The notes under the pieces: model-generated | What the model was told of the DNA's origin: nothing | Seen by the model: the letters and a program-made list of their open reading frames with translations, nothing else | The model's database searches: none | From: Sulfurimonas sp. HSL3-7 | GTDB lineage: Bacteria > Campylobacterota > Campylobacteria > Campylobacterales > Sulfurimonadaceae | Reading direction: 5' to 3' | NCBI RefSeq assembly: GCF_039645985.1 | Contig: NZ_CP147919.1 | Coordinates: forward strand, 186,001 to 250,000 | DNA: 64,000 bases | Program-made: the position numbers and the translations under genes | Part shown: positions 33,012-41,999 of the stretch, in pieces | Layout: each line of letters starts with the position of its first letter | Position numbering within the stretch: the first letter of the stretch is position 1

Positions 33012-34352
33012 ATGGCTGAGATCAAACGCATTTTAGTTGCGAACCGCGGGGAGATTGCTCTTCGTGCTATCCGTACGATTAAAGAGATGGGTAAAGAGGC
33101 TGTAGCTGTATACTCCAAAGGCGATAAAGATGCAAACTATCTGAAGCTCGCAGATGCAGCGATCTGCATCGGTGAGGCGCCAAGCTCTGAAAGTTACCTC
33201 CATATCCCTTCGATCATCTCTGCGGCAGAGATCAGCAACTGTGACGCGATCTTCCCGGGTTACGGTTTTTTAAGCGAGAACCAGAATTTCGTTGAGATCT
33301 GCACACACCACGGTATCAAATTTATCGGGCCGACGGTCGAAGTTATGGAACTGATGTCGGATAAGTCAAAAGCCAAAGATGTCATGATCAAAGCCGAAGT
33401 GCCGGTCGTACCGGGTTCAGACGGTGCCATCCATGACATCAATGATGCGGCTGAACGTGCCAAAGCGGTCGGTTACCCGGTCATACTTAAAGCTGCCCAG
33501 GGCGGCGGCGGTCGCGGGATGCGTGTTGTTGAAGAGGAGTCGGCACTCAAAAATGCCTTTTTGGCAGCGGAGTCCGAAGCGATCACTGCTTTCGGCGACG
33601 GCACGATCTATATGGAGAAGTTCATCCAGAACCCTCGTCATATCGAGGTCCAGATCATGGCCGACAGCCACGGAAATGTGCTTCATATCGGCGAGCGTGA
33701 CTGTTCAATGCAGCGCCGCCACCAGAAGCTGATCGAAGAGTCGCCGGCTGTTGTCTTGACGCCGGAGGTTCGCGAACGTCTACATAAAGCAGCTGTACAG
33801 GCGACAAAGTTCATCAAGTATGAAGGTGCCGGTACATTTGAATTTCTTCTCGACAAGAACCTTGACTTCTATTTTATGGAGATGAACACCCGTCTCCAGG
33901 TCGAGCACACTGTCTCTGAAGAGGTGAGCGGCCTGGACCTGATTGAGTGGATGATCCGTGTCGCTGAAGGCGAAGCGCTTCCTTCACAGGAGAGTATCAA
34001 CTTTCACGGCCACTCTATTGAGTGCCGTATCTCTGCAGAAGATTCCATTAGATTCCTGCCTTCTCCGGGTACGATCAAAGAGTGGATCGCGCCGGGCGGC
34101 TTAGGTATTCGTATCGATACCCATGCACACGCGGGTTATACCGTGCCGTCTACCTATGATTCTATGATCGGTAAGCTCATCGTTAAAGCGGACACCCGCG
34201 ATCAGGCGATCAAGCGTATGCACCGTGCCTTGAGTGAGTTCAAGATCGAAGGTATCCGTACAACGATCGATTTCCATAAGAAGATGATGACAAATCCTGA
34301 CTTCATCAACAACAACTTCGATACGAAGTACCTCGAAAATTACAAGGGCTAA
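33012..34352 (+). CDS. accC: Biotin carboxylase subunit of acetyl-CoA carboxylase
   Basis: 446 residues, ATP-grasp enzyme that carboxylates biotin on AccB. Visible motifs: ILVANRGEIALRAIRTIKEM, FPGYGFLSENQNF, the glycine-rich ATP loop KAAQGGGGRGMRVV (about 158-171), the metal-binding FYFMEMNTRLQVEH (about 285-298) with catalytic Arg in NTRLQVEH, and GHSIECRI. Full family length. Followed by a repeat-bearing convergent gap. Confidence 0.97.
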   Translation: MAEIKRILVANRGEIALRAIRTIKEMGKEAVAVYSKGDKDANYLKLADAAICIGEAPSSESYLHIPSIISAAEISNCDAIFPGYGFLSENQNFVEICTHHGIKFIGPTVEVMELMSDKSKAKDVMIKAEVPVVPGSDGAIHDINDAAERAKAVGYPVILKAAQGGGGRGMRVVEEESALKNAFLAAESEAITAFGDGTIYMEKFIQNPRHIEVQIMADSHGNVLHIGERDCSMQRRHQKLIEESPAVVLTPEVRERLHKAAVQATKFIKYEGAGTFEFLLDKNLDFYFMEMNTRLQVEHTVSEEVSGLDLIEWMIRVAEGEALPSQESINFHGHSIECRISAEDSIRFLPSPGTIKEWIAPGGLGIRIDTHAHAGYTVPSTYDSMIGKLIVKADTRDQAIKRMHRALSEFKIEGIRTTIDFHKKMMTNPDFINNNFDTKYLENYKG

Positions 34353-34460
34353 CGGCCCAGTACAGCGAAGGACTAAATCCTGAGTCGTGCAAGGGTTAGA
34401 AACCCAATGCCGCTAGGCGTTTAAGCCGGGTAGTAAGGGCTAACGCCCCGGTAGAGTATG
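34345..34460. repeat. Intergenic structured repeat, copy C
   Basis: It shares the core TACAGCGAA..ACTAAAT..TGAGTCGTGCA with copies A and B (34362-34394). It differs just where the stems are: GGGC-TAACG-GCCC replaces GAGC-CAACA-GCTC, and GGA-CTAAA-TCC replaces CAA-CTAAA-TTG. A second GGGCTAACGCCC stands at about 34430-34441, and GGGTT-AGA-AACCC lies between. The gap is convergent (accC versus the GGDEF/ETL gene). Confidence 0.6.
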
Positions 34461-34476
34461 CTTCTGAAATATGACT

Positions 34477-34496
34477 TATAGGCTTAAAAGCCTATA
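34477..34496. terminator. Palindromic hairpin downstream of accC and of the convergent sensor gene
   Basis: TATAGGCTT-AA-AAGCCTATA, nine complementary bases each side. No clean T run follows on either strand, so it may be a weak bidirectional terminator or an mRNA 3'-end stabiliser. Confidence 0.45.
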
Positions 34497-34544
34497 TGAA
34501 ATGCACCCATTTCACTTTCTCCCCTCATTTTTTTGTCTGTCTTT

Positions 34545-37500
34545 TTAGACATCGATCTGATCTGTATGAAGGCCTTTGACAAATAGTTCAAACTCATCAG
34601 CAAGGAGAGGTGTGCTGTAGAGATAGCCCTGTATCTCATCACATCCCTGTCCGCGAAGATAGTTGAGCTGTTCTGCCGTCTCGACGCCTTCGGCGATCGT
34701 TTTGAGTCCGAGGCTGTTTGCCATGCTGATAATCGCACTGACAATCGCTTTATCTTCCGGATCAGTATGGATATCGCGAACGAAGGAGCGGTCTATTTTA
34801 AGTTTATAGACTTTGAATTTCTTGAGGTAACTGAGCGAGGAGTAGCCTGTTCCGAAATCATCGATCGACATGCGTATACCCCGTTCGTTCAGGCTGTCCA
34901 TTACGGCAGTGGCTCTTTTGGGGTCTTTCATTGCTACCGCTTCCGTCAATTCTATCTCCAGGTATTCCGGTTGCAACCCTGCCGTTTCAAGTATGTCTGT
35001 GACCAGGTCCGGTAAATTGGGATGACGGAACTGAACCGCTGAGAGGTTGACGGCGACGATCATCGGCGGCAGACCGGCCTCTATCCAGCGCTTTGCCTGT
35101 GCCACAGCAGAACGAAGTACCCACTCCCCGATCGGTAGGATCAATCCGCTCTCTTCTGCGAGCGGAATAAACTCTGCAGGTGAGATATTCCCAAGCTCGG
35201 GGTGGTGCCATCGCAGCAGGGTCTCTGCTCCGATAATACGGTTGTCATGCAGAGAAATCTGGGGCTGATAGACCAGATGGAGTTCGTTTCGTTTTAGCGC
35301 ATGGCGTAATGCATTGGTCAACCGTAGATTACGTGCTGAATCTTCCTGCATCGCTTCGGTAAAGAAACAGTAGTTATCGCGTCCTTCCTGCTTTGCGCGG
35401 TACATGGCGATATCGGCATTTTTGGAGAGTGTCTCCTGATCGGTTCCATCTGCAGGATAGATGGCGATACCTATGGAAGCGGTCACTGTAAGCTCATTTT
35501 GATCAATCGTAAAAGGCTCCGCTATACTGTCTAGAATTTTCTGAGCAACATGCGCAATACCTTGCATAGTGGTGTTTGACAACATAAATATAAATTCATC
35601 TCCACCCAGCCGGGAAATGGTATCCGCTTCACGTAAAATCGATTTAAATCGTTTGGCCAATGCTATCAATAAAGCATCACCGATACGATGACCGAGTGTG
35701 TCGTTGATATCTTTGAAGTGGTCAAGATCTAAAAACAGTACGGCCAACTCGCCGTTATCCCGTTTCGCCAAGCTGATTGCATATTTGATTCGGTCTTCTA
35801 ACTGGGTCCGGTTTGGAAGTCCGGTAAGCGCATCGAAATTGGCAAGATAATGGATACGCTCCTGGTCGCGTTTTTTCTCTGTGATGTCCTCTTTGATTGC
35901 CATATAATGGGCAATTTTTCCATCGGCTTGAAAGATGGGGGACGCTTTTATTGCTTCAATGTATTCAGTGCCGTCTTTTCGATGGTTGATAAACTCTCCC
36001 TTCCAGCTTTTTCCCTGGGTCAACTGTTGCCACATGGCATCGTAGGTGGCCGGAAGTGTTTTTCCTGATTGGAGCAGACGCGGATTTTTGCTGATTGCTT
36101 CCTCTTGCGTGTATCCGGTAACGGTGACAAACGCGGCATTGACGTATTCGATATTGCCGTCGACATCGGTAATAACAATAGTATGGGGACTCTGCTCGAC
36201 TGCCTGCGAGAGTTTCAGCAGCTGGCTTTCTGCTTTCTTGCGCTCTGTAATATCCTGTGCCGTTGAGAGGGCCCCTATAGGATTTCCGTCATCATCCTTG
36301 AGAGAACGGCACCACCAGGCAAGAAGACGTATCTCGCCGTCAAAGCGTTTTTGCCAGCTCTCCATATACGTAATGTTGTCATCCCCTTCAATCAGCGGAT
36401 TGTCGATATTATAGGCTACCTGTTCCCCTTTAAAATAGGCAGAAGCCTCTTTGCCGATAACATCTTCTCCGAAGAAAGCAATCCCGGCCCTGTTCGACCA
36501 GGTATAGACCTCGTCGTTATTCACCTGCATGATGATGTCGGGAACGGAAGCCAAAATAGCTTCGGTCTGGGAAGAGAGTTCTCGATAGGCCTCCTCTCTC
36601 TTTTTTCTTTCGGTGATGTCCCGGGAAGCGGCGTAGATGTAGGGTCTATTATCCAGTTCAATCATCCTGGTCGTAATCTCAGTATCAAAAACGGTACCGT
36701 CTTTACGGCGATGACGTGTTTCAAGTGTGAGAGACGTTTTGGACGTGGAGTGGAAGACGTCTATAATCCCTTCATGTGACATATCGGTGTCCCAGTCACA
36801 TAGATTCAGGTTGCGCGCTTCATGTTCGTTGTAGCCGAGCATCTGAATAAAAGAGGGGCTGTATGCGCTAAGATTGCCCTCTAAATCGACAATATGGATG
36901 CCGTCGGCAGAAGATTCGAGCAGGCTGTTCAGCCACGCCCTGTTTGATTCAAGCTCTCTGGTCCTGAGCTGCAGTACCTGCCTGTTTTTTACAAGCGAGA
37001 GGATGATAAAAAGTAAGAAAAGATAGACGAGGAGTCCCCCCAACGTCAGAAGCAGGGGGTATTTGCTGTCCGTTGCGGCATCAAAGGCCGGTGTGCTCGA
37101 AAAACGGATATGCCATGTCCGTCCGCCGACTTGAAGAGGCTGACAGCAGTCGTGTTTAGAGATATAGGAGGAGGGTTCAAAAGAACGATAGAGGAGATCG
37201 TCGACGGTGTGCTCTTCGGCATCGTAGATCTCAAAATTGAGCAGGGAATCCTTCAGGGCAACCGCGCTCATCAGATCTTCCATCCGAAAGGGGCTGTAGA
37301 CAAATCCAAGAAGCATATCTCGGCGTGCTTCAACCGTATCGGGCTCCCGCTCTGTTTTGTAGAGGGGAAGATACATCAGAAAACCGGGCTGGACATCAGA
37401 ATCAATCTCCTGAACCAATATCACCCGCCCCGAAGCCGACGGAAGAGCTGTGTCTCTGGCCCTTTCCATCGCCTCCTTGCGGGTAGGCTCGGAAAACATG

Positions 37501-38003
37501 TCGTATCCGATTGCCTGGATATTGCGTTTGTCCATCGGTTCGAGATAGAGAATCGAACTGTATTGTTCGCGTTTCCCGGCGGGTTTCAGCATAAAAGGAG
37601 AATAGCCTTCATCACGCATCCTCTGCTCGGTCGGGGTAACTTCGTCGGGACGGAGCATCATCGAAAATCCGATCCCCTGAAAACCGGGGTAATATTTCCG
37701 GGTCTGCAGCGCCTTTACAAATTGATGCCATTTTTGCCGGTCGATACCTTCACTGGCGTGGAAGAAGGCGATGCCGCTGCGCAAAGCGTTCTCATATTTT
37801 TGCATCCGTCTGTCGATATGGTCCAGGTTCTCATTGACTCGGCTTTCAAAGAGCTCTTTGGCGTGGCTGTCAAAATAGTGTTTTGACATAGTCCAGACGA
37901 AAACGGCAATGACAAGGGAGAAGAACAAGATGATCCAGGAGGTCGAGGGGCGGCTGAAATAAGCTTTTCGAAGGAAAACACGAGGTCTAATATCTCTTTT
38001 CAC
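34545..38003 (-). CDS. CHASE-PAS-GGDEF-EAL membrane c-di-GMP sensor protein
   Basis: 1152 residues. A first membrane helix (about 22-42) and a second (about 318-345) enclose a periplasmic CHASE domain (FHASEGIDRQKWHQFVKAL, KYYPGFQGIGFS). Three PAS domains follow (starts about 358, 480 and 605; the middle one has an extended PAC), then GGDEF with intact RLGGDEF at about 795-801, and an EAL domain. There the signature is GAETLLRW (about 925), with Ala replaced by Thr but the metal-binding Glu kept; DDFGTGYSSLSYL, KIDRSFV and AEGVET are intact. Likely synthesises and/or degrades c-di-GMP. Single gene. Confidence 0.9.
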   Translation of the reverse strand: MKRDIRPRVFLRKAYFSRPSTSWIILFFSLVIAVFVWTMSKHYFDSHAKELFESRVNENLDHIDRRMQKYENALRSGIAFFHASEGIDRQKWHQFVKALQTRKYYPGFQGIGFSMMLRPDEVTPTEQRMRDEGYSPFMLKPAGKREQYSSILYLEPMDKRNIQAIGYDMFSEPTRKEAMERARDTALPSASGRVILVQEIDSDVQPGFLMYLPLYKTEREPDTVEARRDMLLGFVYSPFRMEDLMSAVALKDSLLNFEIYDAEEHTVDDLLYRSFEPSSYISKHDCCQPLQVGGRTWHIRFSSTPAFDAATDSKYPLLLTLGGLLVYLFLLFIILSLVKNRQVLQLRTRELESNRAWLNSLLESSADGIHIVDLEGNLSAYSPSFIQMLGYNEHEARNLNLCDWDTDMSHEGIIDVFHSTSKTSLTLETRHRRKDGTVFDTEITTRMIELDNRPYIYAASRDITERKKREEAYRELSSQTEAILASVPDIIMQVNNDEVYTWSNRAGIAFFGEDVIGKEASAYFKGEQVAYNIDNPLIEGDDNITYMESWQKRFDGEIRLLAWWCRSLKDDDGNPIGALSTAQDITERKKAESQLLKLSQAVEQSPHTIVITDVDGNIEYVNAAFVTVTGYTQEEAISKNPRLLQSGKTLPATYDAMWQQLTQGKSWKGEFINHRKDGTEYIEAIKASPIFQADGKIAHYMAIKEDITEKKRDQERIHYLANFDALTGLPNRTQLEDRIKYAISLAKRDNGELAVLFLDLDHFKDINDTLGHRIGDALLIALAKRFKSILREADTISRLGGDEFIFMLSNTTMQGIAHVAQKILDSIAEPFTIDQNELTVTASIGIAIYPADGTDQETLSKNADIAMYRAKQEGRDNYCFFTEAMQEDSARNLRLTNALRHALKRNELHLVYQPQISLHDNRIIGAETLLRWHHPELGNISPAEFIPLAEESGLILPIGEWVLRSAVAQAKRWIEAGLPPMIVAVNLSAVQFRHPNLPDLVTDILETAGLQPEYLEIELTEAVAMKDPKRATAVMDSLNERGIRMSIDDFGTGYSSLSYLKKFKVYKLKIDRSFVRDIHTDPEDKAIVSAIISMANSLGLKTIAEGVETAEQLNYLRGQGCDEIQGYLYSTPLLADEFELFVKGLHTDQIDV

Positions 38004-38204
38004 AGTGGGCTTTTCCTTCTCCGGATACCGGTTTAATTATCAGTAATTCTAATAAAACTATTCTAACTTAAATAGTATTAAGTTTCTATAGGCGTTGTTG
38101 CCGTTTTTAAAGGGTGCATTAGGAGGATAGTAACGAGGAGCAACTCATGGCATATTTTACTGTTGGGCAGATGCCGTGTAGTACTATGCGTATAAAAAGT
38201 TATA

Positions 38205-39041
38205 CTAGTTTCTCGGCAGGCGGATCACCTTGATCTCAGCATTCAAACGTTGCCTGTCAAAATAGTCCTTCAGGATCGTTTCGCGTTTTTGCCCCATGAT
38301 GGCATTGGAGATCTGCGGTTTGATAGCCTCCATGTCCGGCGCGTTGACCTCTCCCTTCTCTTTGAGGTAAAAGCTCATGAATCCGCCCTTTGGCGAGGGA
38401 AGGACCTGGGTGAATCCGTTAAGCGGTGTCGTGTCCAGAAGTTCGGCGAGTCGGGGGTTCATCTTCGCTGCTTCGAATGTACGCTCTTCGCTGCTCACGT
38501 CGGGTGCGTAGAACATCGGGTTGTCTATTTTCTCCTGCAGATGGCCCTTGTCCGCACACTCGTAGATGATGACATTGTAGCTGGAGGGCTTTTGGAACTC
38601 TTCTTTATGGAGCTGGTAATACTCTTTGATCTCTTCATCGGTGGGCTGTTCCAGGTTGGCAAAAGCGATCGCATTGTAGAGCTTCTGGTTGAGGATCTTC
38701 TCTTTGATCTTCTCTTTGAGCTTTTTCTCGCTAAGACCCTGTGCACTTTGGATGGCCTGATAGAGTTCAATCACGCTCATGTTGTTTTGTTCAGCCATTT
38801 TCTGGATGTCGTCGAAAACTTCTTGTTTGGAGACGCTGATATGGCGTTCCTTTATCTCTATCTCTTCGAGTTTTTTACGCTCCAGAAGCTCGACAGCCTG
38901 TTCTTGAGGGATGTTGTTCTCTTCCATAGCCTTTGTGATCTCATAAAGCGTTATAGGCTGGTCTTTGACCATAATTGCGATACCGTCAATTGTGGCAGCA
39001 TGGATAGAGAGGAAAAAAAGTGTAAGCAGTATGATTTTCAA
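38205..39041 (-). CDS. SurA-like periplasmic chaperone/peptidyl-prolyl isomerase (PEB4-type)
   Basis: 278 residues. The signal peptide MKIILLTLFFLSIHAAT leads into TIDGIAIMVKDQPITLYEI, a SurA_N-type start. A long helical chaperone part follows (about 40-125, Lys/Glu-rich), then a parvulin-like region (EFQKPSSYNVIIYECADKG to LNGFTQVLPSPKGGFMSFYL). The PPIase core is poorly conserved, so chaperone activity is likelier than isomerase activity. It probably escorts outer-membrane proteins through the periplasm. Single gene divergent from gltX. Confidence 0.75.
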   Translation of the reverse strand: MKIILLTLFFLSIHAATIDGIAIMVKDQPITLYEITKAMEENNIPQEQAVELLERKKLEEIEIKERHISVSKQEVFDDIQKMAEQNNMSVIELYQAIQSAQGLSEKKLKEKIKEKILNQKLYNAIAFANLEQPTDEEIKEYYQLHKEEFQKPSSYNVIIYECADKGHLQEKIDNPMFYAPDVSSEERTFEAAKMNPRLAELLDTTPLNGFTQVLPSPKGGFMSFYLKEKGEVNAPDMEAIKPQISNAIMGQKRETILKDYFDRQRLNAEIKVIRLPRN

Positions 39042-39182
39042 AAGGGGCTCGCTTGTCAGTTTAGATGGGGTATTTTACCTGCTTTATCGTAAGGCTTCAA
39101 TACGCTCCGCACTTAAAGCGCATTTTTGTTAAAATTCGGCATTAATTTTTGTGATGCTGAGACATCACTGTAAAGGTCAGAC

Positions 39183-40571
39183 ATGATTGTGACACGTTTT
39201 GCTCCAAGCCCGACGGGCTATCTCCATATCGGCGGTCTTCGTACGGCGCTTTTCTCTTATCTCTGGGCACGCGGTAACGGTGGAAAATTCGTTTTGCGTA
39301 TTGAAGATACGGACCAAAGCCGTAACAGTGAAGAGGCGGCCAAGGCTATCGTTGAAGCATTTAAATGGGTGGGACTGGAACACGACGGGGAGATCACCTA
39401 CCAGTCAAATCGTTCAGAGATCTATACGAAGTATATTCAGCAGCTGCTTGAAGAAGGCAAGGCGTATAAGTGCTATATGTCCAAAGAAGAGCTGACGGCA
39501 CTTCGTGAAGAGCAGATGGCGAAGAAAGAGCGCACACGTTATGACGGGCGTTATCGCGACTTCAAGGGAACGCCGCCGGAAGGCATTGAGCCGGTCATCC
39601 GTATCAAGGCGCCGACGAGCGGTGAGATCGTTGTGGATGACGGCATCAAAGGGCGGGTCAGCTTCCAGGCAGAAGATATTCTGGATGACTTTGTTATCGC
39701 TCGGGCAGACGGCTCACCGACCTATAACTTTGTCGTGGCGATCGATGATGCCTTGATGGGGATCAACGAGGTGATCCGCGGTGATGACCACCTCTCCAAT
39801 ACACCGAAACAGATGGTGATCTACAAAGCACTCGGTTTTGATCTGCCGAAGTTCTATCATGTTCCGATGATCCATAATGCCAACGGGAAAAAACTCTCCA
39901 AACGTGACGGCGCTACCGATGTGATGGCCTATAAAGAGATGGGCTACCTGCCGGAGGCACTGCTTAATTTTCTGGTTCGTCTCGGTTGGAGTCATGGTGA
40001 TCAGGAGATCTTTTCGTTTGAAGAGATGACGACGCTTTTTGATCCTGCCAATATCAACAAGTCAGCTTCGATCTATAATGTTGAAAAGCTTGACTGGCTG
40101 AATGCCCACTACATCAAAAACAGCAGTAACGAAGAGTTGGCACAGCTGCTGGAAGAGTACGATATCTTCTTAAAGGCGCATGATAAGAAAGAGATCCTGC
40201 TCGATGCACTTAAAGAGCGTGCAAAATCGATGAAAGAGCTTGCCATGCTCATCAAAAGTATCCTGGAGACACCGACAGCCTATGATGATAAGGCAGTTAA
40301 AAAAGCGTTCAAAGGCGATGCTATGGAGATATTGCAGGCATTTGCGAAAAAAATCGAAACGGCTCAGACACTGCACCTGCCTTCCGATTATCATCATGAG
40401 ATGGAGAGCCTCGTTAACGAGATGGGGATAGGTTTCGGCAAGATCGGTATGCCGTTGCGGGTTGCCCTGCTTGGTGAGATGTCGGGCCCAGGGCTTGACA
40501 GTGTCATGGCGATCATCGGCAGAGAAGAGACGCTTAAGCGAATCGCGAACGCCGTCTCTGCACTGTCGTAA
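39183..40571 (+). CDS. gltX: Glutamyl-tRNA synthetase
   Basis: 462 residues, class I synthetase. The HIGH-type motif is PSPTGYLHIGGLRTAL (about 8-23) and the KMSKS-type loop is KKLSKRDGATDV (about 238-249). RIEDTDQSRN is the Glu-binding signature. The C-terminal anticodon-binding helices are of normal length. Campylobacterota commonly have two GluRS paralogues; this could be either, so tRNA specificity (Glu only, or Glu/Gln) is open. Malic enzyme follows 20 bases later. Confidence 0.95.
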   Translation: MIVTRFAPSPTGYLHIGGLRTALFSYLWARGNGGKFVLRIEDTDQSRNSEEAAKAIVEAFKWVGLEHDGEITYQSNRSEIYTKYIQQLLEEGKAYKCYMSKEELTALREEQMAKKERTRYDGRYRDFKGTPPEGIEPVIRIKAPTSGEIVVDDGIKGRVSFQAEDILDDFVIARADGSPTYNFVVAIDDALMGINEVIRGDDHLSNTPKQMVIYKALGFDLPKFYHVPMIHNANGKKLSKRDGATDVMAYKEMGYLPEALLNFLVRLGWSHGDQEIFSFEEMTTLFDPANINKSASIYNVEKLDWLNAHYIKNSSNEELAQLLEEYDIFLKAHDKKEILLDALKERAKSMKELAMLIKSILETPTAYDDKAVKKAFKGDAMEILQAFAKKIETAQTLHLPSDYHHEMESLVNEMGIGFGKIGMPLRVALLGEMSGPGLDSVMAIIGREETLKRIANAVSALS

Positions 40572-40590
40572 TTAACGTAAAGGAAACGAT

Positions 40591-41871
40591 ATGAGTATCA
40601 CAAAAGCGTCATTTGCACAGGCTGCACTGGACTACCATGAGGACGAGCGACCGGGCAAGATCGCAACAGAGGTGACCAAATCGTTTCATTCCCAGGAAGA
40701 CCTTAGCCTGGCCTACACACCGGGCGTTGCCGTGCCCTGTCTGCACATCGAGAAGAATCCTGACGATGCCTACCGCTATACGGCTAAAGCCAATCTGATC
40801 GGGGTGATCTCCAACGGCACCGCTGTCCTCGGACTTGGCGACATCGGGGCACTGGCGTCGAAACCGGTGATGGAGGGCAAGGCGGTCCTCTTTAAAAAAT
40901 TCAGTGACCTGGATGCCTATGACATTGAGGTCGACACCAAGGATATTACCCGCTTTTGCAATGTGGTCGAGGCGATCGCACCGACCTTCGGCGGCATTAA
41001 TCTCGAGGATATCAAAGCGCCGGAGTGTTTTGAGATCGAAAAACGTCTCGTAGAAGCACTTGATATTCCGGTTATGCATGATGATCAGCACGGCACAGCG
41101 GTGATTTCGGCAGCCGGTATTATGAACGCCTGCCGCCTGACAGAACGTAATATTTCCGATATCCGCGTCGTAATCGTGGGTGCGGGAGCTGCCGCGATCT
41201 CATGCGGACGTCTCTATCGCCATATGGGGGTGAAGACGATCATTATGATCGACTCCAAAGGGGTGATTCACAATGGACGCAGTGATCTCAATGCGTACAA
41301 GAAAGAGTTCTCGCTCCAGGTAGAGACAAGCCAGAAAGAGGCATTCACGAAGGCCGATGTCGTGGTGGGACTCTCCAGACCGGGTACATTCGGCGCAGAG
41401 GACATCAAACGCATGGCAGCCGATCCGATCATCTTTACCCTGGCTAACCCGACGCCTGAGATGTTCCCTGAGGAGGTGCGTGAAGTCCGTCCCGATGCGA
41501 TCATTGCAACGGGACGGAGCGACTTCCCGAATCAGGTCAACAATGTACTCGGGTTTCCGTTTATCTTCCGCGGTGCGCTGGACGTCCGTGCCAAAAAGAT
41601 CAATATGGAGATGAAGGTGGCCGCTTCCGAAGCCCTGGCGACAATGGCACGCAAAGAGGTACCGGAATATATCAGCGAGCTGTATGGAACAAAGGTTGCG
41701 TTCGGACGCGAATATATTATTCCCAAGCCGTTCGACAAACGCCTGATCGTCGAAGTCTCATCTGCCGTTGCCGCTGCCGCACTGCACAGCGGTGCAAGTA
41801 CACGCAGTGATTTCGATATAGAACTCTACAAAGAAGAACTCGCCAAACGTGTCTGCGTAGAGTGCGATTGA
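40591..41871 (+). CDS. maeB: NAD(P)-dependent malic enzyme
   Basis: 426 residues, the short bacterial form without a phosphotransacetylase domain. Motifs: [16 protein letters not shown] (Tyr general acid), [13 protein letters not shown]-like [32 protein letters not shown]-like [14 protein letters not shown] (metal acidic residues), [11 protein letters not shown], and a Rossmann [14 protein letters not shown] (about 192-205). Oxidatively decarboxylates malate to pyruvate. It probably shares a transcript with gltX. Confidence 0.93.
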   Translation: MSITKASFAQAALDYHEDERPGKIATEVTKSFHSQEDLSLAYTPGVAVPCLHIEKNPDDAYRYTAKANLIGVISNGTAVLGLGDIGALASKPVMEGKAVLFKKFSDLDAYDIEVDTKDITRFCNVVEAIAPTFGGINLEDIKAPECFEIEKRLVEALDIPVMHDDQHGTAVISAAGIMNACRLTERNISDIRVVIVGAGAAAISCGRLYRHMGVKTIIMIDSKGVIHNGRSDLNAYKKEFSLQVETSQKEAFTKADVVVGLSRPGTFGAEDIKRMAADPIIFTLANPTPEMFPEEVREVRPDAIIATGRSDFPNQVNNVLGFPFIFRGALDVRAKKINMEMKVAASEALATMARKEVPEYISELYGTKVAFGREYIIPKPFDKRLIVEVSSAVAAAALHSGASTRSDFDIELYKEELAKRVCVECD

Positions 41872-41885
41872 GGTTTTGGCCTCAG

Positions 41886-41904
41886 CGTTTCTTCTTCTGA
41901 AACG
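41886..41904. repeat. Hairpin after malic enzyme gene
   Basis: CGTTTC-TTCTTCT-GAAACG, six pairs and a seven-base loop, 15 bases after the maeB stop. It is the start of the structured convergent gap that also holds repeat copy D. Confidence 0.4.
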
Positions 41905-41924
41905 GGTGAGTGGAGCGGGTTGCG

Positions 41925-41990
41925 CTTCCGGTGAGTGCAAACTTCGTTCATTTGTTAGTCCTAAGGTGAGCTGCGCCACCTTTTTATAAC
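41925..41990. repeat. Intergenic structured repeat, copy D (reverse orientation) with terminator
   Basis: Read on the minus strand it gives GCGCAGCTCACCTTAGGACT followed by AACAAATG. This aligns loosely with the CAGCTCAC...ACTAAAT core of copy A and closely with the far end of copy A (AGGTGAGCTTCGCACCT). On the plus strand AAGGTG-AGCTGCGC-CACCTT (41963-41982) followed by a five-T run makes a rho-independent terminator for maeB. Relationship to copies A-C is weaker than among those three. Confidence 0.45.
41963..41985 (+). terminator. Rho-independent terminator after maeB
   Basis: Six-pair stem AAGGTG/CACCTT with an eight-base loop, then TTTTT. It sits inside repeat copy D, between the convergent maeB and glutamate dehydrogenase genes. 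Confidence 0.55.
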
Positions 41991-41999
41991 CGCTTCACG

